Of a stretch of DNA of 64,000 bases, positions 29,191-36,813 are shown piece by piece. The position numbers and the translations under genes were made by a program. The stretch is from a virus. The stretch lies in IMG/VR virus record IMGVR_UViG_3300025133_005514, positions 1 through 64,000 of that record. The stretch is one strand, 5' to 3'. Below the pieces are notes generated by a model. It made no database searches. It saw only the letters and a list, made by a program, of their open reading frames with translations, and was not told the DNA's origin. Position 1 is the first letter of the stretch; every line of letters begins with the position of its first letter.

Positions 29191-30324
29191 CTACTTCTCC
29201 TTGGGAAGGGTGATGAGATTCTGTCGGTCAACGTGCTTGAGGTGTTCTTCTGCGATTCCCTGAGCCTTGGGGGGTAGGGCCTCCAGCCATGCTGCGAGCC
29301 CGCCGGACTTCGGCCGCTTCGGCTCGAACGTCTCGGAGAAGTCGGCCCCCTCCTCCAGCGCTGCTGCGGCGATGGCCTGCCAGAGGTGGCCCCGGACCTC
29401 CTTGTCCACGTTCTTTCGGCTCCAGGTTCGGCCGGGGACGCGGTTCATGCCGAGGGTGGTTCCGTCCTCAAGCTCCAGAGGAGAGGTGCGCTCGCGGAGG
29501 CGGGCCATCAGGTCGTCCTTGGCCATGCTGGTCACGTGCTTGAGCAGCTGCCATCGGCGGTACAGGAGTTCGTCATCCTGGGTGCCGTAGGTCATGTCAC
29601 CAACCACCTCGGCCCCCTCCTGCGCCATGCAGTGGGTCCGGTACGGGCACCGCCCGCAGTGCTCGCCGGGGCGGAAGTCTCGCCCCAACTCCTCGTGCGG
29701 CACCTTGTCCCGCTGCACGCAGGCGGCAAACAGCGCCTGGGCCCTCTTGTGGAACCAGTCGGCCGGCTTCGCAATCTGCTGCCCGACCTTGAACCGGAGG
29801 TTCCAGTAGGTGAACACAACCTTGCCCACGGTCAGGTACTGGGCAACGGCCGAGCCGTAGGAGATAGCCTGAGGCTCGTTGTCCAGGTTGTTGTCGCTGG
29901 TCAGGCCCTGGGCCGTCTTCCAGTCGTCCACCATGGCGACACCCATGTCCGACCTGAAGCCGTCCGGGGTCACCGAGTAGTAGGTGCCGCTGGTGGGCTC
30001 CTCCTCGGTCCAATCCTCCACGACGCCCTTGTTGCCGATGCGGCCGTAGAGGGTTCGCTCGATGAAGTCGTTGTGGATACCGAGCAGCCCCATGTCGGCC
30101 GCGTTCTCGTACAGCTTCTCGCTGTCCCGCAACTCCACCACGGACAGGGAGGAGGGCGGCTCCGGCTGGTCGATACCCAACCCGTTCGCCTCCACCTTGT
30201 GGTGGACGTGTCGGCCTACCCCGTACCCAGACCAGTCGTCCGAGGGCTTGAGGCCGAGCCTCTGCCACAGGGAGCTTCGGGGGCACAGAGAGTCCCACTT
30301 CACAGTTGTGCTTCGCCACCTCAC
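29191..30324 (-). CDS. Cas4/AddB-like PD-(D/E)XK exonuclease with iron-sulphur cysteines
   Basis: From GTG 30322-30324 (GTGA overlap) the protein is 377 residues. It has early CP (C14), an AddB/RecB-type helix with RHVHHKVEANG, the nuclease motif DMGVAMVDDWK with Asp126, Asp134 and Lys136, and the QxxxY motif at Gln152/Tyr156. Three more cysteines, C223, C226 and C232 (CGRCPYRTHC), with C14 give the CxxC-x5-C spacing of the 4Fe-4S cluster in AddB and Cas4. It should chew DNA ends to make 3' single strands for RecT. This is the two-gene exo/annealase pair. Confidence 0.85.
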   Translation of the reverse strand: MRWRSTTVKWDSLCPRSSLWQRLGLKPSDDWSGYGVGRHVHHKVEANGLGIDQPEPPSSLSVVELRDSEKLYENAADMGLLGIHNDFIERTLYGRIGNKGVVEDWTEEEPTSGTYYSVTPDGFRSDMGVAMVDDWKTAQGLTSDNNLDNEPQAISYGSAVAQYLTVGKVVFTYWNLRFKVGQQIAKPADWFHKRAQALFAACVQRDKVPHEELGRDFRPGEHCGRCPYRTHCMAQEGAEVVGDMTYGTQDDELLYRRWQLLKHVTSMAKDDLMARLRERTSPLELEDGTTLGMNRVPGRTWSRKNVDKEVRGHLWQAIAAAALEEGADFSETFEPKRPKSGGLAAWLEALPPKAQGIAEEHLKHVDRQNLITLPKEK

Positions 30325-30557
30325 TGAACCAACCCCACTACCTTCTCTACGAAGTCTGCAATCTTCATGTCGCCTCGTTCGATGTGGTTCCATTTGCCCT
30401 TGCCGTGAGGGCGGTAGGAAGCGCTCTCGTCGGCCACCACGGCCACGCGCTCGTTGTCGCTGTAGCGCTTGATGATGGTCGTCGGCCCCTCGGCCAGAGC
30501 CCAGAACTTGTTCGGGATGACGTCCTCGACGTAGACGTATGTGCGTCCGCCAGCCAT
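30321..30557 (-). CDS. Hypothetical protein (78 aa)
   Basis: ATG 30555-30557 follows GGGAGGAG. The product is mostly beta (TYVYVEDVIPNKFWALAEGPTTI) with a basic HIERGDMKIADF segment. Its stop overlaps the exonuclease GTG. Such small beta proteins often act as DNA-binding or inhibitory partners, but there is no direct evidence here. Confidence 0.5.
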   Translation of the reverse strand: MAGGRTYVYVEDVIPNKFWALAEGPTTIIKRYSDNERVAVVADESASYRPHGKGKWNHIERGDMKIADFVEKVVGLVQ

Positions 30558-30730
30558 CACTCCTCCCTCATTCGTTCGGCGAATCGGCGCAGTTGGTCGT
30601 ATCCGTCAAGGAGGTCGCGCAGGGCGCGTTCCAGCGAGTGGCCGAAGTTGTGGATTCCCCAGCCCCGCTGCTCCAGCAGGAGCAATGCGGCCAACACGTC
30701 CTCCTCCTCGGGAGGCGGCGCGGGCATCAT
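30557..30730 (-). CDS. Small helical protein (57 aa)
   Basis: ATG 30728-30730 overlaps the DnaQ-like stop. The peptide begins with a proline run (MMPAPPPEEED) and then forms a leucine-rich helix (DVLAALLLLEQRGWG) and a basic helix (DQLRRFAERMREE). It could be a helix-loop-helix partner of the exonucleases. No family. Confidence 0.45.
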   Translation of the reverse strand: MMPAPPPEEEDVLAALLLLEQRGWGIHNFGHSLERALRDLLDGYDQLRRFAERMREE

Positions 30731-31365
30731 GGGGTCCACCCGTTGCGCTCGGCTTCGATAGCGACCGCAACCATGGCCTCCTGGAGAGCGTCCTCCTGGG
30801 CTCGGTGAGCCTGGGAACCCCAGCGAATCTCGTGCCCCCTGCCGTTGAGGTAGGAGATGGTCTCCGTGAGAGACGGCCACTTCCATTCCGCACCCTTCGC
30901 CTTGGCCCACTCAGGCGCGGGGGGCAGAGCGCCGGCCGGTCCCATGATTCCCATCGCGGCCTCCATGATGCACTCACCCGGGACGGTTTTCGTCCTGTCG
31001 AAAATGTCCCACGGGGAGGCTCCGAGGAAGCGGAAGTCGAAGGCTTGATTGAAGGCCCGAAGCTTCAGGTCGCCGCCGTAGCGGACCGCGATGCGCTCGA
31101 CCCATTCAGCCAACCGTTCGGCTGCGGCCTCCTCTTCCAAGCCCTCCTCAAGGACCTGCTCCCGGCTGATGCCGGTGATTTCGAAGGCTCGCTTGGCCTT
31201 GGGGTCGTATAGGACGTCCTTGTCGTGCTTCACGAAGAAGCCGATGGGGTTCTTGACGAGCCCCTCCCCAGTAACAACGACGGCTCCCACCTCGACAATC
31301 ACAGGCTCGTAGCCGCTCTTGGGGAGACCTGTTGTTTCGGTATCGATACAGACGAACGGAATCAT
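30727..31365 (-). CDS. DnaQ-like 3'-5' exonuclease
   Basis: The N-terminus FVCIDTETTGLPKSGYEPV holds the ExoI motif DTETTGL, AVKYGGD...NQAFDFRFL gives an ExoII region and HRAQEDALQEAM is the ExoIII HxAxxD motif. The 212-residue length suits a free-standing DEDD exonuclease (proofreading or RNase T-like) that trims single-stranded 3' ends. ATG 31363-31365 overlaps the homing endonuclease stop. No DNA polymerase is present in the window, so it may act on recombination intermediates rather than proofreading. Confidence 0.82.
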   Translation of the reverse strand: MIPFVCIDTETTGLPKSGYEPVIVEVGAVVVTGEGLVKNPIGFFVKHDKDVLYDPKAKRAFEITGISREQVLEEGLEEEAAAERLAEWVERIAVRYGGDLKLRAFNQAFDFRFLGASPWDIFDRTKTVPGECIMEAAMGIMGPAGALPPAPEWAKAKGAEWKWPSLTETISYLNGRGHEIRWGSQAHRAQEDALQEAMVAVAIEAERNGWTP

Positions 31366-32099
31366 TCTTTCTCCCGGGTTGCGAGCGGGTGCCTAAGGGC
31401 TTCTTCTGCCTCGTGGGGCGAAATAGCTGGCCCCGACACTCGGGCCCTCCACGTCCTCCCCTGCTTAACGTCTCGGATGGTTCTTTCTGAGACACCCATC
31501 CGGCGGGCGAGAGCATTGTTTGGCTCTCCTGAGCTTCTTATTTCACTCACAGCCTTCCAGGCAAGCTTGGCCGTACCCCTGTGGTGGCCTCGGTTTCTGA
31601 TCATGTCTGCCATATTTTCGGCCTGGGTTCCCCATCGGAGGTTTTCGACACTGTTGTTCAACGGGTCATCATCCCAGTGGCGGGCGACGTACCCCTCTGG
31701 CCTGGGGCCAACGAACACGTTAAGGACCGCGATGTGAGACCTGAGATACGCGCTCTTAATGCGTCTGCCATGCACAACCACGGCCAGTCCAACCCCGGGG
31801 TAGCGCCCGCGAAGAGAAAGCTTGCGTACCACCCCCCTTGTCATCCTGGTTCGCTCTCCAGATTTGTGGTGGACGAACCTAACCCGCCTGGGAAGCGACT
31901 TGAACCGCCCAAGGTCCGAGACCTCGTACACCCCCAGAAAGCCAGGCACAGGTCGCCACCTCTCTCGCTCCTCCGCCCGCTCGTAACACGCGAGGCAGAG
32001 CCCTTGCAGCGGCCGGCAAAGCGGGCTGTGGTTGATTGGATCTTCCTCGTTAGGTTGGCCGCAGGTTTTACAGGACGGGGTACCCTCTACCGTGGGCAT
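31362..32099 (-). CDS. HNH homing endonuclease with NUMOD4 and zinc N-terminus
   Basis: From ATG 32097-32099, which has AGGAGG 6 nt upstream, the protein is 245 residues. An N-terminal cysteine pair (CKTCGQ and CLAC) is followed by NUMOD4 (ERWRPVPGFLGVYEVSDLGRFKSL), the HNH core (SHIAVLNVFVG then ARHWDDDPLNNSVENLRWGTQ) and a C-terminal HTH (NALARRMGVSERTIRD). An upstream ATG at 32174 in frame would add 25 residues. It is inserted between the DnaQ gene and a zinc-protein gene and is related in layout to the enzyme at 12991. Confidence 0.87.
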   Translation of the reverse strand: MPTVEGTPSCKTCGQPNEEDPINHSPLCRPLQGLCLACYERAEERERWRPVPGFLGVYEVSDLGRFKSLPRRVRFVHHKSGERTRMTRGVVRKLSLRGRYPGVGLAVVVHGRRIKSAYLRSHIAVLNVFVGPRPEGYVARHWDDDPLNNSVENLRWGTQAENMADMIRNRGHHRGTAKLAWKAVSEIRSSGEPNNALARRMGVSERTIRDVKQGRTWRARVSGPAISPHEAEEALRHPLATREKE

Positions 32100-32175
32100 A
32101 GCGAACCTCCTTTGTTCGTCGCCTGCGCGCTGGACCTGGTCGTACAGCGGCGCGGGGTGTCCACACAAAATCATG

Positions 32176-32427
32176 TCACTTCCCCTCTGTCCACCTAAAC
32201 CAGCACGGGGCGCAAAACGGAACGTCGGCCAGGTGTGGGAAGCCCAGGTGTCGCTGCCTGATGGCTGCGGGGGCTGAGCACAGGTGGCACAAGATTTCCC
32301 CGTACTCGTTCAACTCCTGGACCGCCATGCGGACGTGCTCCTGCGGCCAACGCGGGTGTGGACCCGTGATTGACGCGCTTACACGCGGGGGCGCTGGGGG
32401 CGTGTGGGTGCCGGACTTCGTCGTCAT
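32176..32427 (-). CDS. Zinc-ribbon miniprotein, first gene of recombination operon (83 aa)
   Basis: ATG 32425-32427 lies just after GGTGGAG. A CHLC pair near residue 50 and a CAPC pair near residue 74 predict a zinc ribbon; the N-terminal 40 residues are Pro/Thr-rich. As the first gene after the leftward promoter it is expressed early. Function unknown. Confidence 0.55.
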   Translation of the reverse strand: MTTKSGTHTPPAPPRVSASITGPHPRWPQEHVRMAVQELNEYGEILCHLCSAPAAIRQRHLGFPHLADVPFCAPCWFRWTEGK

Positions 32428-32448
32428 GTGCTCCACCTTTCGTCAGCT

Positions 32449-32477
32449 AAGTTACAGGGCGGTTAACCCGGTTGCAA
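32449..32477 (-). promoter_or_regulatory. Leftward sigma70-type promoter candidate
   Basis: On the minus strand, TTGCAA (32472-32477) and TAACTT (32449-32454) are 17 nt apart. The palindrome GGTTAACC (32461-32468) lies in the spacer. A start near 32442 would give a 15-nt leader before the first gene of the recombination operon. Confidence 0.4.
32461..32468. promoter_or_regulatory. GGTTAACC palindrome, operator candidate
   Basis: A perfect 8-bp palindrome lies between the -35 and -10 of the leftward promoter candidate. GGTTAAC recurs at 35994-36000 over the start of the XRE-type gene, suggesting a common repressor. Confidence 0.4.
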
Positions 32478-32495
32478 GCCTCGTGGTTGAATTTG

Positions 32496-32504
32496 TGGTA
32501 GAAT
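32496..32504 (+). promoter_or_regulatory. Rightward extended -10 promoter candidate
   Basis: TGGTAGAAT has the TGn extension and five of six bases of the -10 box TATAAT. It lies about 240 nt before the replication initiator-like gene. No good -35 box was found, which is tolerated with an extended -10. Confidence 0.4.
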
Positions 32505-32745
32505 TAGTTTGCAAACGCTGGACGCGAAGCCTTTTTTAATTTGCGGTTGCTCGGAGGCTTGTGTGGGCGTAGCTTGCACGGGCTGTTGCGAAAGCGACGG
32601 CTCGGCCCGCCTGGGTTTCTGCTCTGCCCTCGCCCCCTCCCAGGGGGGCGGGGCTACGCGGAAAAAGCGGGAAGCAGAAACGGCGGAGACCTTCTCCACC
32701 GACCATGAATTCGGAAGCCGCCAAGCGGCAGTGGAGAAGTGCGCC

Positions 32746-33834
32746 ATGGGAAACGGCCGTTGGGTCAGACTCGATTACACCTACTACACGGATGGGAAGC
32801 TCCAGAAAGCCGGATGGGAGGCTGTGGCCCTCTGGCCGGTTATTCTCGCCAGACTCGGCGAGGGCGAGGGAGTTAGGGAGGAGGACGACTTCGACCAGAA
32901 CCTTCTCGCCAGGATTACCGGGTTCCCAGAGAAGCTGGTTAGCAAGGGCTTGGCTGGCCTGACGCGCGTCGGCCTGCTCGCACACGGCTCCATCCGTAAG
33001 CGCGGCGGAGCGGCTGGCGGACGCGAGGTTTCAGGGATTATCACCCCCGCGTGGCGTTCGTACCACCCCGGGGCCGGGAGCGTAAAAGTAGAGAACAGGG
33101 GCGACGTCAGCGTTTCGTCCAGCACGGTGCCTTTCGCGGGACGGGAACGCGGGACGGGAACGCGGGACGTTACGGACGATACGAACGTTACGGACGTTAC
33201 GAAGGAACCTTCGGTTCTTGGTCCAGACGCTCTCCGAGCTATCCAGGACCAGGCGATTAAAGAACTCGTTGAGTTCATCATCGAGACGTGGTCAGACCGA
33301 ACCCTCGGCAAGCCGGAGACCTTCGTGAAGTGGGTCCAGACCAACGCCCTGGCGAACCCCGGCGTAGACCTCCTGGCCGAAGCTCAGGCGGCGGCAGCCT
33401 GGGAACTCTCCAACCCCTCAAAGAAGAAGAAGCAGATCCGCCGGTTCTTGGGCAGCTGGTGGAGCAGGGCTCAGGACCGAGGTGGGAGCCGCCCACGGAC
33501 CCAGCCGAAGGAGCAGCCCATCGAGATAAACCCGCACAGCGGACTCCCGGCCTTCAAACACCCCGACCCCAACATCGCAACCCCGGTGAGCCGCCACCCT
33601 GATGGGGTCTGGTGCCCCAACGAGTCCGAGATGAAGCGGCACCAGCCGTGGCGGGAAGCGTTCCGTGGGGTGATTGCCGAAGGGATGGCTAAGGGGAACG
33701 GGGACTTCGATGGCTACAACGACACCCAGTACATCGAAGCTCTGGGCAAGCTGAACGCTCGCCCGATGGCAAGGGAGCTTCGGTACGCCATCGATCACTT
33801 CATGACCGAGTACAAAGAGGAGGCCGGGCTGTGA
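32746..33834 (+). CDS. Replication initiator / replisome organiser-like protein
   Basis: ATG 32746 follows GGAG by 9 nt; the longer frame from 32509 has an implausible N-terminus. The 362-residue protein starts with a winged-helix-like domain (RWVRLDYTYYTDGKLQKAG, then LARITGFPEKLVSKGLAGLTRVGLLA) typical of phage replication proteins. A disordered linker follows, with imperfect repeats rich in Thr, Arg and Asp. The C-terminal 110 residues are helical and may load the helicase encoded by the next gene, whose GTG overlaps its stop. Origin recognition is not proved; the direct repeats expected of an origin were not seen inside the gene. Confidence 0.65.
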   Translation: MGNGRWVRLDYTYYTDGKLQKAGWEAVALWPVILARLGEGEGVREEDDFDQNLLARITGFPEKLVSKGLAGLTRVGLLAHGSIRKRGGAAGGREVSGIITPAWRSYHPGAGSVKVENRGDVSVSSSTVPFAGRERGTGTRDVTDDTNVTDVTKEPSVLGPDALRAIQDQAIKELVEFIIETWSDRTLGKPETFVKWVQTNALANPGVDLLAEAQAAAAWELSNPSKKKKQIRRFLGSWWSRAQDRGGSRPRTQPKEQPIEINPHSGLPAFKHPDPNIATPVSRHPDGVWCPNESEMKRHQPWREAFRGVIAEGMAKGNGDFDGYNDTQYIEALGKLNARPMARELRYAIDHFMTEYKEEAGL

Positions 33835-35786
33835 CCCTGCGAGCAGAAGACCCACGGCTGGCTGAAGCCAAGAGCAAGTGCATCCGCGAGGTTGCGGCAG
33901 CCCTCGGGCTGGACGTGACCCAGAACGGGAAGAAGGCGTACCACCCCGGAGGAAGGGGTCCCGGAGGCCGGTCCCCGAGCATCACCTTCGGCGTCAAAAA
34001 CATGACGGAGGTGTGGCACTGCTTCCGCGACGGCAGCGGCGGCGACGTCATCGAACTCGTGAAGCACTTCAAGGACTACGACTTCAAAATGGCGGTGGAC
34101 TGGCTGGCTGGACCGCTTCCCGAGCCCATCAAGGTTCGGACCTACGGAGCGCTTGAGGAAGCGCCGCCCGAGCCCACGTTCGCCGAACGGACCGCAGCCT
34201 GCGCCGCCTTCTACAACGCCCTCCCCAAGCTGGATCACTTCGGCTCGATGTGGCTGCTCACGGAGCGGGGCATCTCCGCAGACACCGTTGCGAAGTTCGG
34301 AATCCGGTACGTGGACGACGACCACACCGACGAGGCCATGGGACAGGCGCTTCGGGCTACCGACTGCAAGGTGGTCTCAGCCCTGGGCCTGGGGAAGCTG
34401 TCGAGCAAGACCGACAAGATGTACGGCAGGTTCCGGGGGTACTGGCTGGTCATCCCCTACTTCGGCATCGACTCCGGCGGCCCGACAAAGATTGGCCACC
34501 TCCAGTTCCGGCGGGTCCACCGCAGCGGGAAGAAGGCTGAGGGATACGAGAAGTGGCGGCACACCAGCGGGACCGTGCCCTGGCCCTGGAACATCGACGC
34601 CGTCTCGACCCTGGCCGAGGGCGACAAGCTCTGGTTCGTTGAGGGCGCCCTGGACGGCATGAGGCTGGAGCAGGAGGACGTCGCCGCCATCGGCGTCCCC
34701 GGGGTCCACTGGTTGACCGATGTGAAGACGCAGAGGCTGGTGGAGATTCTCCCTGACGGAGTTGACGGGGTTGAGGCGTTCGATTGGGACGACGCCGGCC
34801 GCGAAGCTGGCCCCAAGCTGGTGGACAAGATGCAGGAGGCCGGGCTCAGGATGAGCAAGGTCGTGTGGCCCGACACCTGGGAGGGGGACTGGTGCGAGGC
34901 GTTCATGTCGCCGGACGAGCCCAAGCCAGAGGTTGTGGACTGCCCACCGAAGCTGCGGGTTATCTCTGGCCCTGAGCCTGGGGATGACATGTCGGTCAGC
35001 CTGGGGGATGTGTTTCTAGGGTCCACCCAGCGGCACATGGCGACCGACCAGCAGACCAAGCCATGGAGGTCTGGGATCAAGTCGATCGACGCAAGGTTTG
35101 CCCCGGAGCGGGGAGACACGGTGGTAATCGCCGGCCGTCCGGCGGCAGGCAAGACGCACACCATGATGTCGCTGGCCTATGCCAGCGCTGCTGCCGGGTA
35201 CTCCAAGCCGGGGATTGTCAGCATCGAGATGAGCCGCAGACAGCTGGGCAAGCGAACCATGTGCGCCACCCTCGGCCTGACCAACACGGACAACATCGGC
35301 AGCAGCCAGGCCATGATGGACAAGGTTGCGCTGGCGGCAGCCGAGATGCCGGACGTCAGGGTGTGGTTCTCTGGCAGGTCACTGGACGACGTGGTTGACG
35401 CCCTGACCTCGTTGGCCCGCCGTGGCTGCGACGTGGTGATGGTGGACTACCTCCAGTACATCAAGTCCACCGAGTCGAACCGGTACGAGTCCCTGGACCT
35501 GGTGAGCAAGACCCTGAAGTCCACCTTCAAGCGGCTGAACATTCTCGGCATCGTAGGGGCCCAGTTGAAGCGTGGGTCTACCGGGGTGGACCGCAGGCCG
35601 ACCATCGATGACATCAAGGGCTGCGGAAGCATCGAGGAGGACGCCGACCACATCCTCCTCCTGGATGTGCCGGACCCGAACAACCCCTCGCTCAAGCGGC
35701 TCAACCTGGCCAAGAACAAGAATGGGGAGCCGGCTGAGTTCGCACTCATCACCCCCTACCCCTTCGGATGGATGGTGGGAGAATGA
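33831..35786 (+). CDS. Bifunctional primase-helicase (Toprim plus DnaB-like)
   Basis: GTG 33831 overlaps the upstream stop. The 651-residue protein has a CHC2-like N-terminal segment with only one cysteine retained (VWHCFRDGSGGDVIELV), a Toprim domain with FVEGALDG near residue 272 and FDWDDAG near 317, and a DnaB-type RecA fold with Walker A GRPAAGKT near residue 435 and Walker B VVMVDYLQY near 538. Layout and order match T7 gp4-like primase-helicases, though primase competence with a degenerate zinc motif is uncertain. It would unwind DNA and prime the lagging strand at the phage fork. Confidence 0.88.
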   Translation: MTLRAEDPRLAEAKSKCIREVAAALGLDVTQNGKKAYHPGGRGPGGRSPSITFGVKNMTEVWHCFRDGSGGDVIELVKHFKDYDFKMAVDWLAGPLPEPIKVRTYGALEEAPPEPTFAERTAACAAFYNALPKLDHFGSMWLLTERGISADTVAKFGIRYVDDDHTDEAMGQALRATDCKVVSALGLGKLSSKTDKMYGRFRGYWLVIPYFGIDSGGPTKIGHLQFRRVHRSGKKAEGYEKWRHTSGTVPWPWNIDAVSTLAEGDKLWFVEGALDGMRLEQEDVAAIGVPGVHWLTDVKTQRLVEILPDGVDGVEAFDWDDAGREAGPKLVDKMQEAGLRMSKVVWPDTWEGDWCEAFMSPDEPKPEVVDCPPKLRVISGPEPGDDMSVSLGDVFLGSTQRHMATDQQTKPWRSGIKSIDARFAPERGDTVVIAGRPAAGKTHTMMSLAYASAAAGYSKPGIVSIEMSRRQLGKRTMCATLGLTNTDNIGSSQAMMDKVALAAAEMPDVRVWFSGRSLDDVVDALTSLARRGCDVVMVDYLQYIKSTESNRYESLDLVSKTLKSTFKRLNILGIVGAQLKRGSTGVDRRPTIDDIKGCGSIEEDADHILLLDVPDPNNPSLKRLNLAKNKNGEPAEFALITPYPFGWMVGE

Positions 35787-35986
35787 CCATGATGGAAGAA
35801 TGGGAAGGCGTTGTAGCCACGCTGCCGTGGATTCGGAAGTTCGCGATGGGGATGATGTGCCCGTTGCACGGAGCCATGCCTGACGAGCGCTGCGCCCCCG
35901 ACCTGAAGTGCTGCTGGATGCGGGTTGAGTACGCCGAGTTGGTCATCCACGCGGACCTGGTTGGGGTTGACGAGGTGGGTGACTAG
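35783..35986 (+). CDS. Small Cys-containing protein (67 aa)
   Basis: ATG 35783 overlaps the helicase stop (ATGA). The product has CPLH, CAPD and CC in MCPLHGAMPDERCAPDLKCC, which could bind one zinc ion. The N-terminus is acidic and the C-terminus reads as a helix. Function unknown. The last 20 nt hold the promoter proposed for the next gene. Confidence 0.5.
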   Translation: MTMMEEWEGVVATLPWIRKFAMGMMCPLHGAMPDERCAPDLKCCWMRVEYAELVIHADLVGVDEVGD

Positions 35987-35996
35987 ACCGTATGGT
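35967..35996 (+). promoter_or_regulatory. Promoter candidate for a leaderless XRE gene
   Basis: TTGACG (35967-35972) and TATGGT (35991-35996) lie 18 nt apart. A transcript would start near 36003, exactly at the ATG of the XRE gene, which has no ribosome site. GGTTAAC (35994-36000) overlaps the -10, so a repressor could switch it off. Confidence 0.4.
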
Positions 35997-36002
35997 TAAC
36001 TT

Positions 36003-36290
36003 ATGGAATTCGGCGAACTGTTCAGAGCAAGACGGAAGCTGGCGGGGTGGACCCTGAGGGACGTGAGTTCGGCCCTGGGAATCAGTTCGGCCTACGTCTC
36101 CATGGTCGAGCGGGGGCTCAAGCTCCCCATGAGCGACGACCTCCTGGTCACCATGGCGAAGACCTGGGGCACAGACCCTGGCGAGCTAATCCAGGCAGCC
36201 GGCGCAGCCCGTGGGTTCTTCCGGGTTCCGGCTGACGGCGACGACCACAACGAGAAGATGGCCAGAGCCGTCATGAGGTGCATTGCATGA
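36003..36290 (+). CDS. XRE-family repressor-like regulator (95 aa)
   Basis: Residues 5-60 are a clear XRE helix-turn-helix: LFRARRKLAGWTLRDVSSALGISSAYVSMVERGLKLP. The remaining 35 residues are a short acidic tail without a cleavage-type domain, so it is a Cro- or small-repressor-like protein. No ribosome site precedes the ATG, which agrees with a leaderless message from the promoter just upstream. Likely it binds GGTTAAC-type sites here and at 32461, but that is inference. Confidence 0.75.
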   Translation: MEFGELFRARRKLAGWTLRDVSSALGISSAYVSMVERGLKLPMSDDLLVTMAKTWGTDPGELIQAAGAARGFFRVPADGDDHNEKMARAVMRCIA

Positions 36291-36496
36291 TCAAGCCGGT
36301 AGCTGGCGAGGTATGGACCGACGGCAAGACGGACAAGGTTCTGATGCACGTCACCCACTTGGAAGGCCCCTCGGGTGAGTCCTGGCGGGTTGGTTGGGGT
36401 GACGGCGCTGTATTCCGCTACTGGCCTCCCGAGGCTGTGAAGGGTAGAAAGCGTGCAGAAGCCTGGCCCCCGAAGGGCTGGACCAAGCGAGGTTAG
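36287..36496 (+). CDS. Hypothetical protein (69 aa)
   Basis: ATG 36287 overlaps the repressor stop. The product is mostly beta, with tryptophans spaced through it (EVWTDGKTDKVLMHV, SWRVGWGDGAVFRYW), the look of a small SH3- or Tudor-like barrel. Basic C-terminus (KGWTKRG). Function unknown. Confidence 0.5.
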   Translation: MIKPVAGEVWTDGKTDKVLMHVTHLEGPSGESWRVGWGDGAVFRYWPPEAVKGRKRAEAWPPKGWTKRG

Positions 36497-36498
36497 CG

Positions 36499-36813
36499 AT
36501 GTTCGACCCGACCGAGATGACCGTGAAAGAAGCCATCCCAGCCCTTGAGGGGTTGAGCCAGGAGGACCTCCTCGGCGTTCGGATGGCAGAGATGGCCGGC
36601 AAGGACCGGGTCTCCCTGATTCGGGAGATTGACGAGCACCTTGAGGCGCTGATCGATGACCTCGTTGAGATCGTGGCCGAGGACCTCATCGACCCCGAGC
36701 CAGTCAAGGTGGTCGAGGTTGTGCCCACCATCTCGGTCAAGGACTGGTTCCGGCTGCCCAAGAGCCACCGGAAGATGTGGATTCGGGACGGCCGGACCTT
36801 CCGCAAGCGGTAG
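36499..36813 (+). CDS. Hypothetical acidic helical protein (104 aa)
   Basis: Starts 2 nt after the previous stop. It is acidic and helical over residues 15-70 (IREIDEHLEALIDDLVEIV), and the last 25 residues are basic (LPKSHRKMWIRDGRTFRKR). This charge split suggests binding to both protein and nucleic acid. No family recognised. Confidence 0.55.
   Translation: MFDPTEMTVKEAIPALEGLSQEDLLGVRMAEMAGKDRVSLIREIDEHLEALIDDLVEIVAEDLIDPEPVKVVEVVPTISVKDWFRLPKSHRKMWIRDGRTFRKR

Noticed and set aside
28148-29263. Plus-strand frame of 371 codons opposite recT
   Set aside because: Antisense shadow of recT; rich in Val, Gly, His and Leu without motif.
32746-33834. Iteron-type origin inside the replication initiator gene
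   Set aside because: GGGACGGGAACGC and TACGGACG words repeat two to three times near 33130-33210, but the repeats are in frame, encode a Thr/Asp-rich linker, and are too few for a confident origin.
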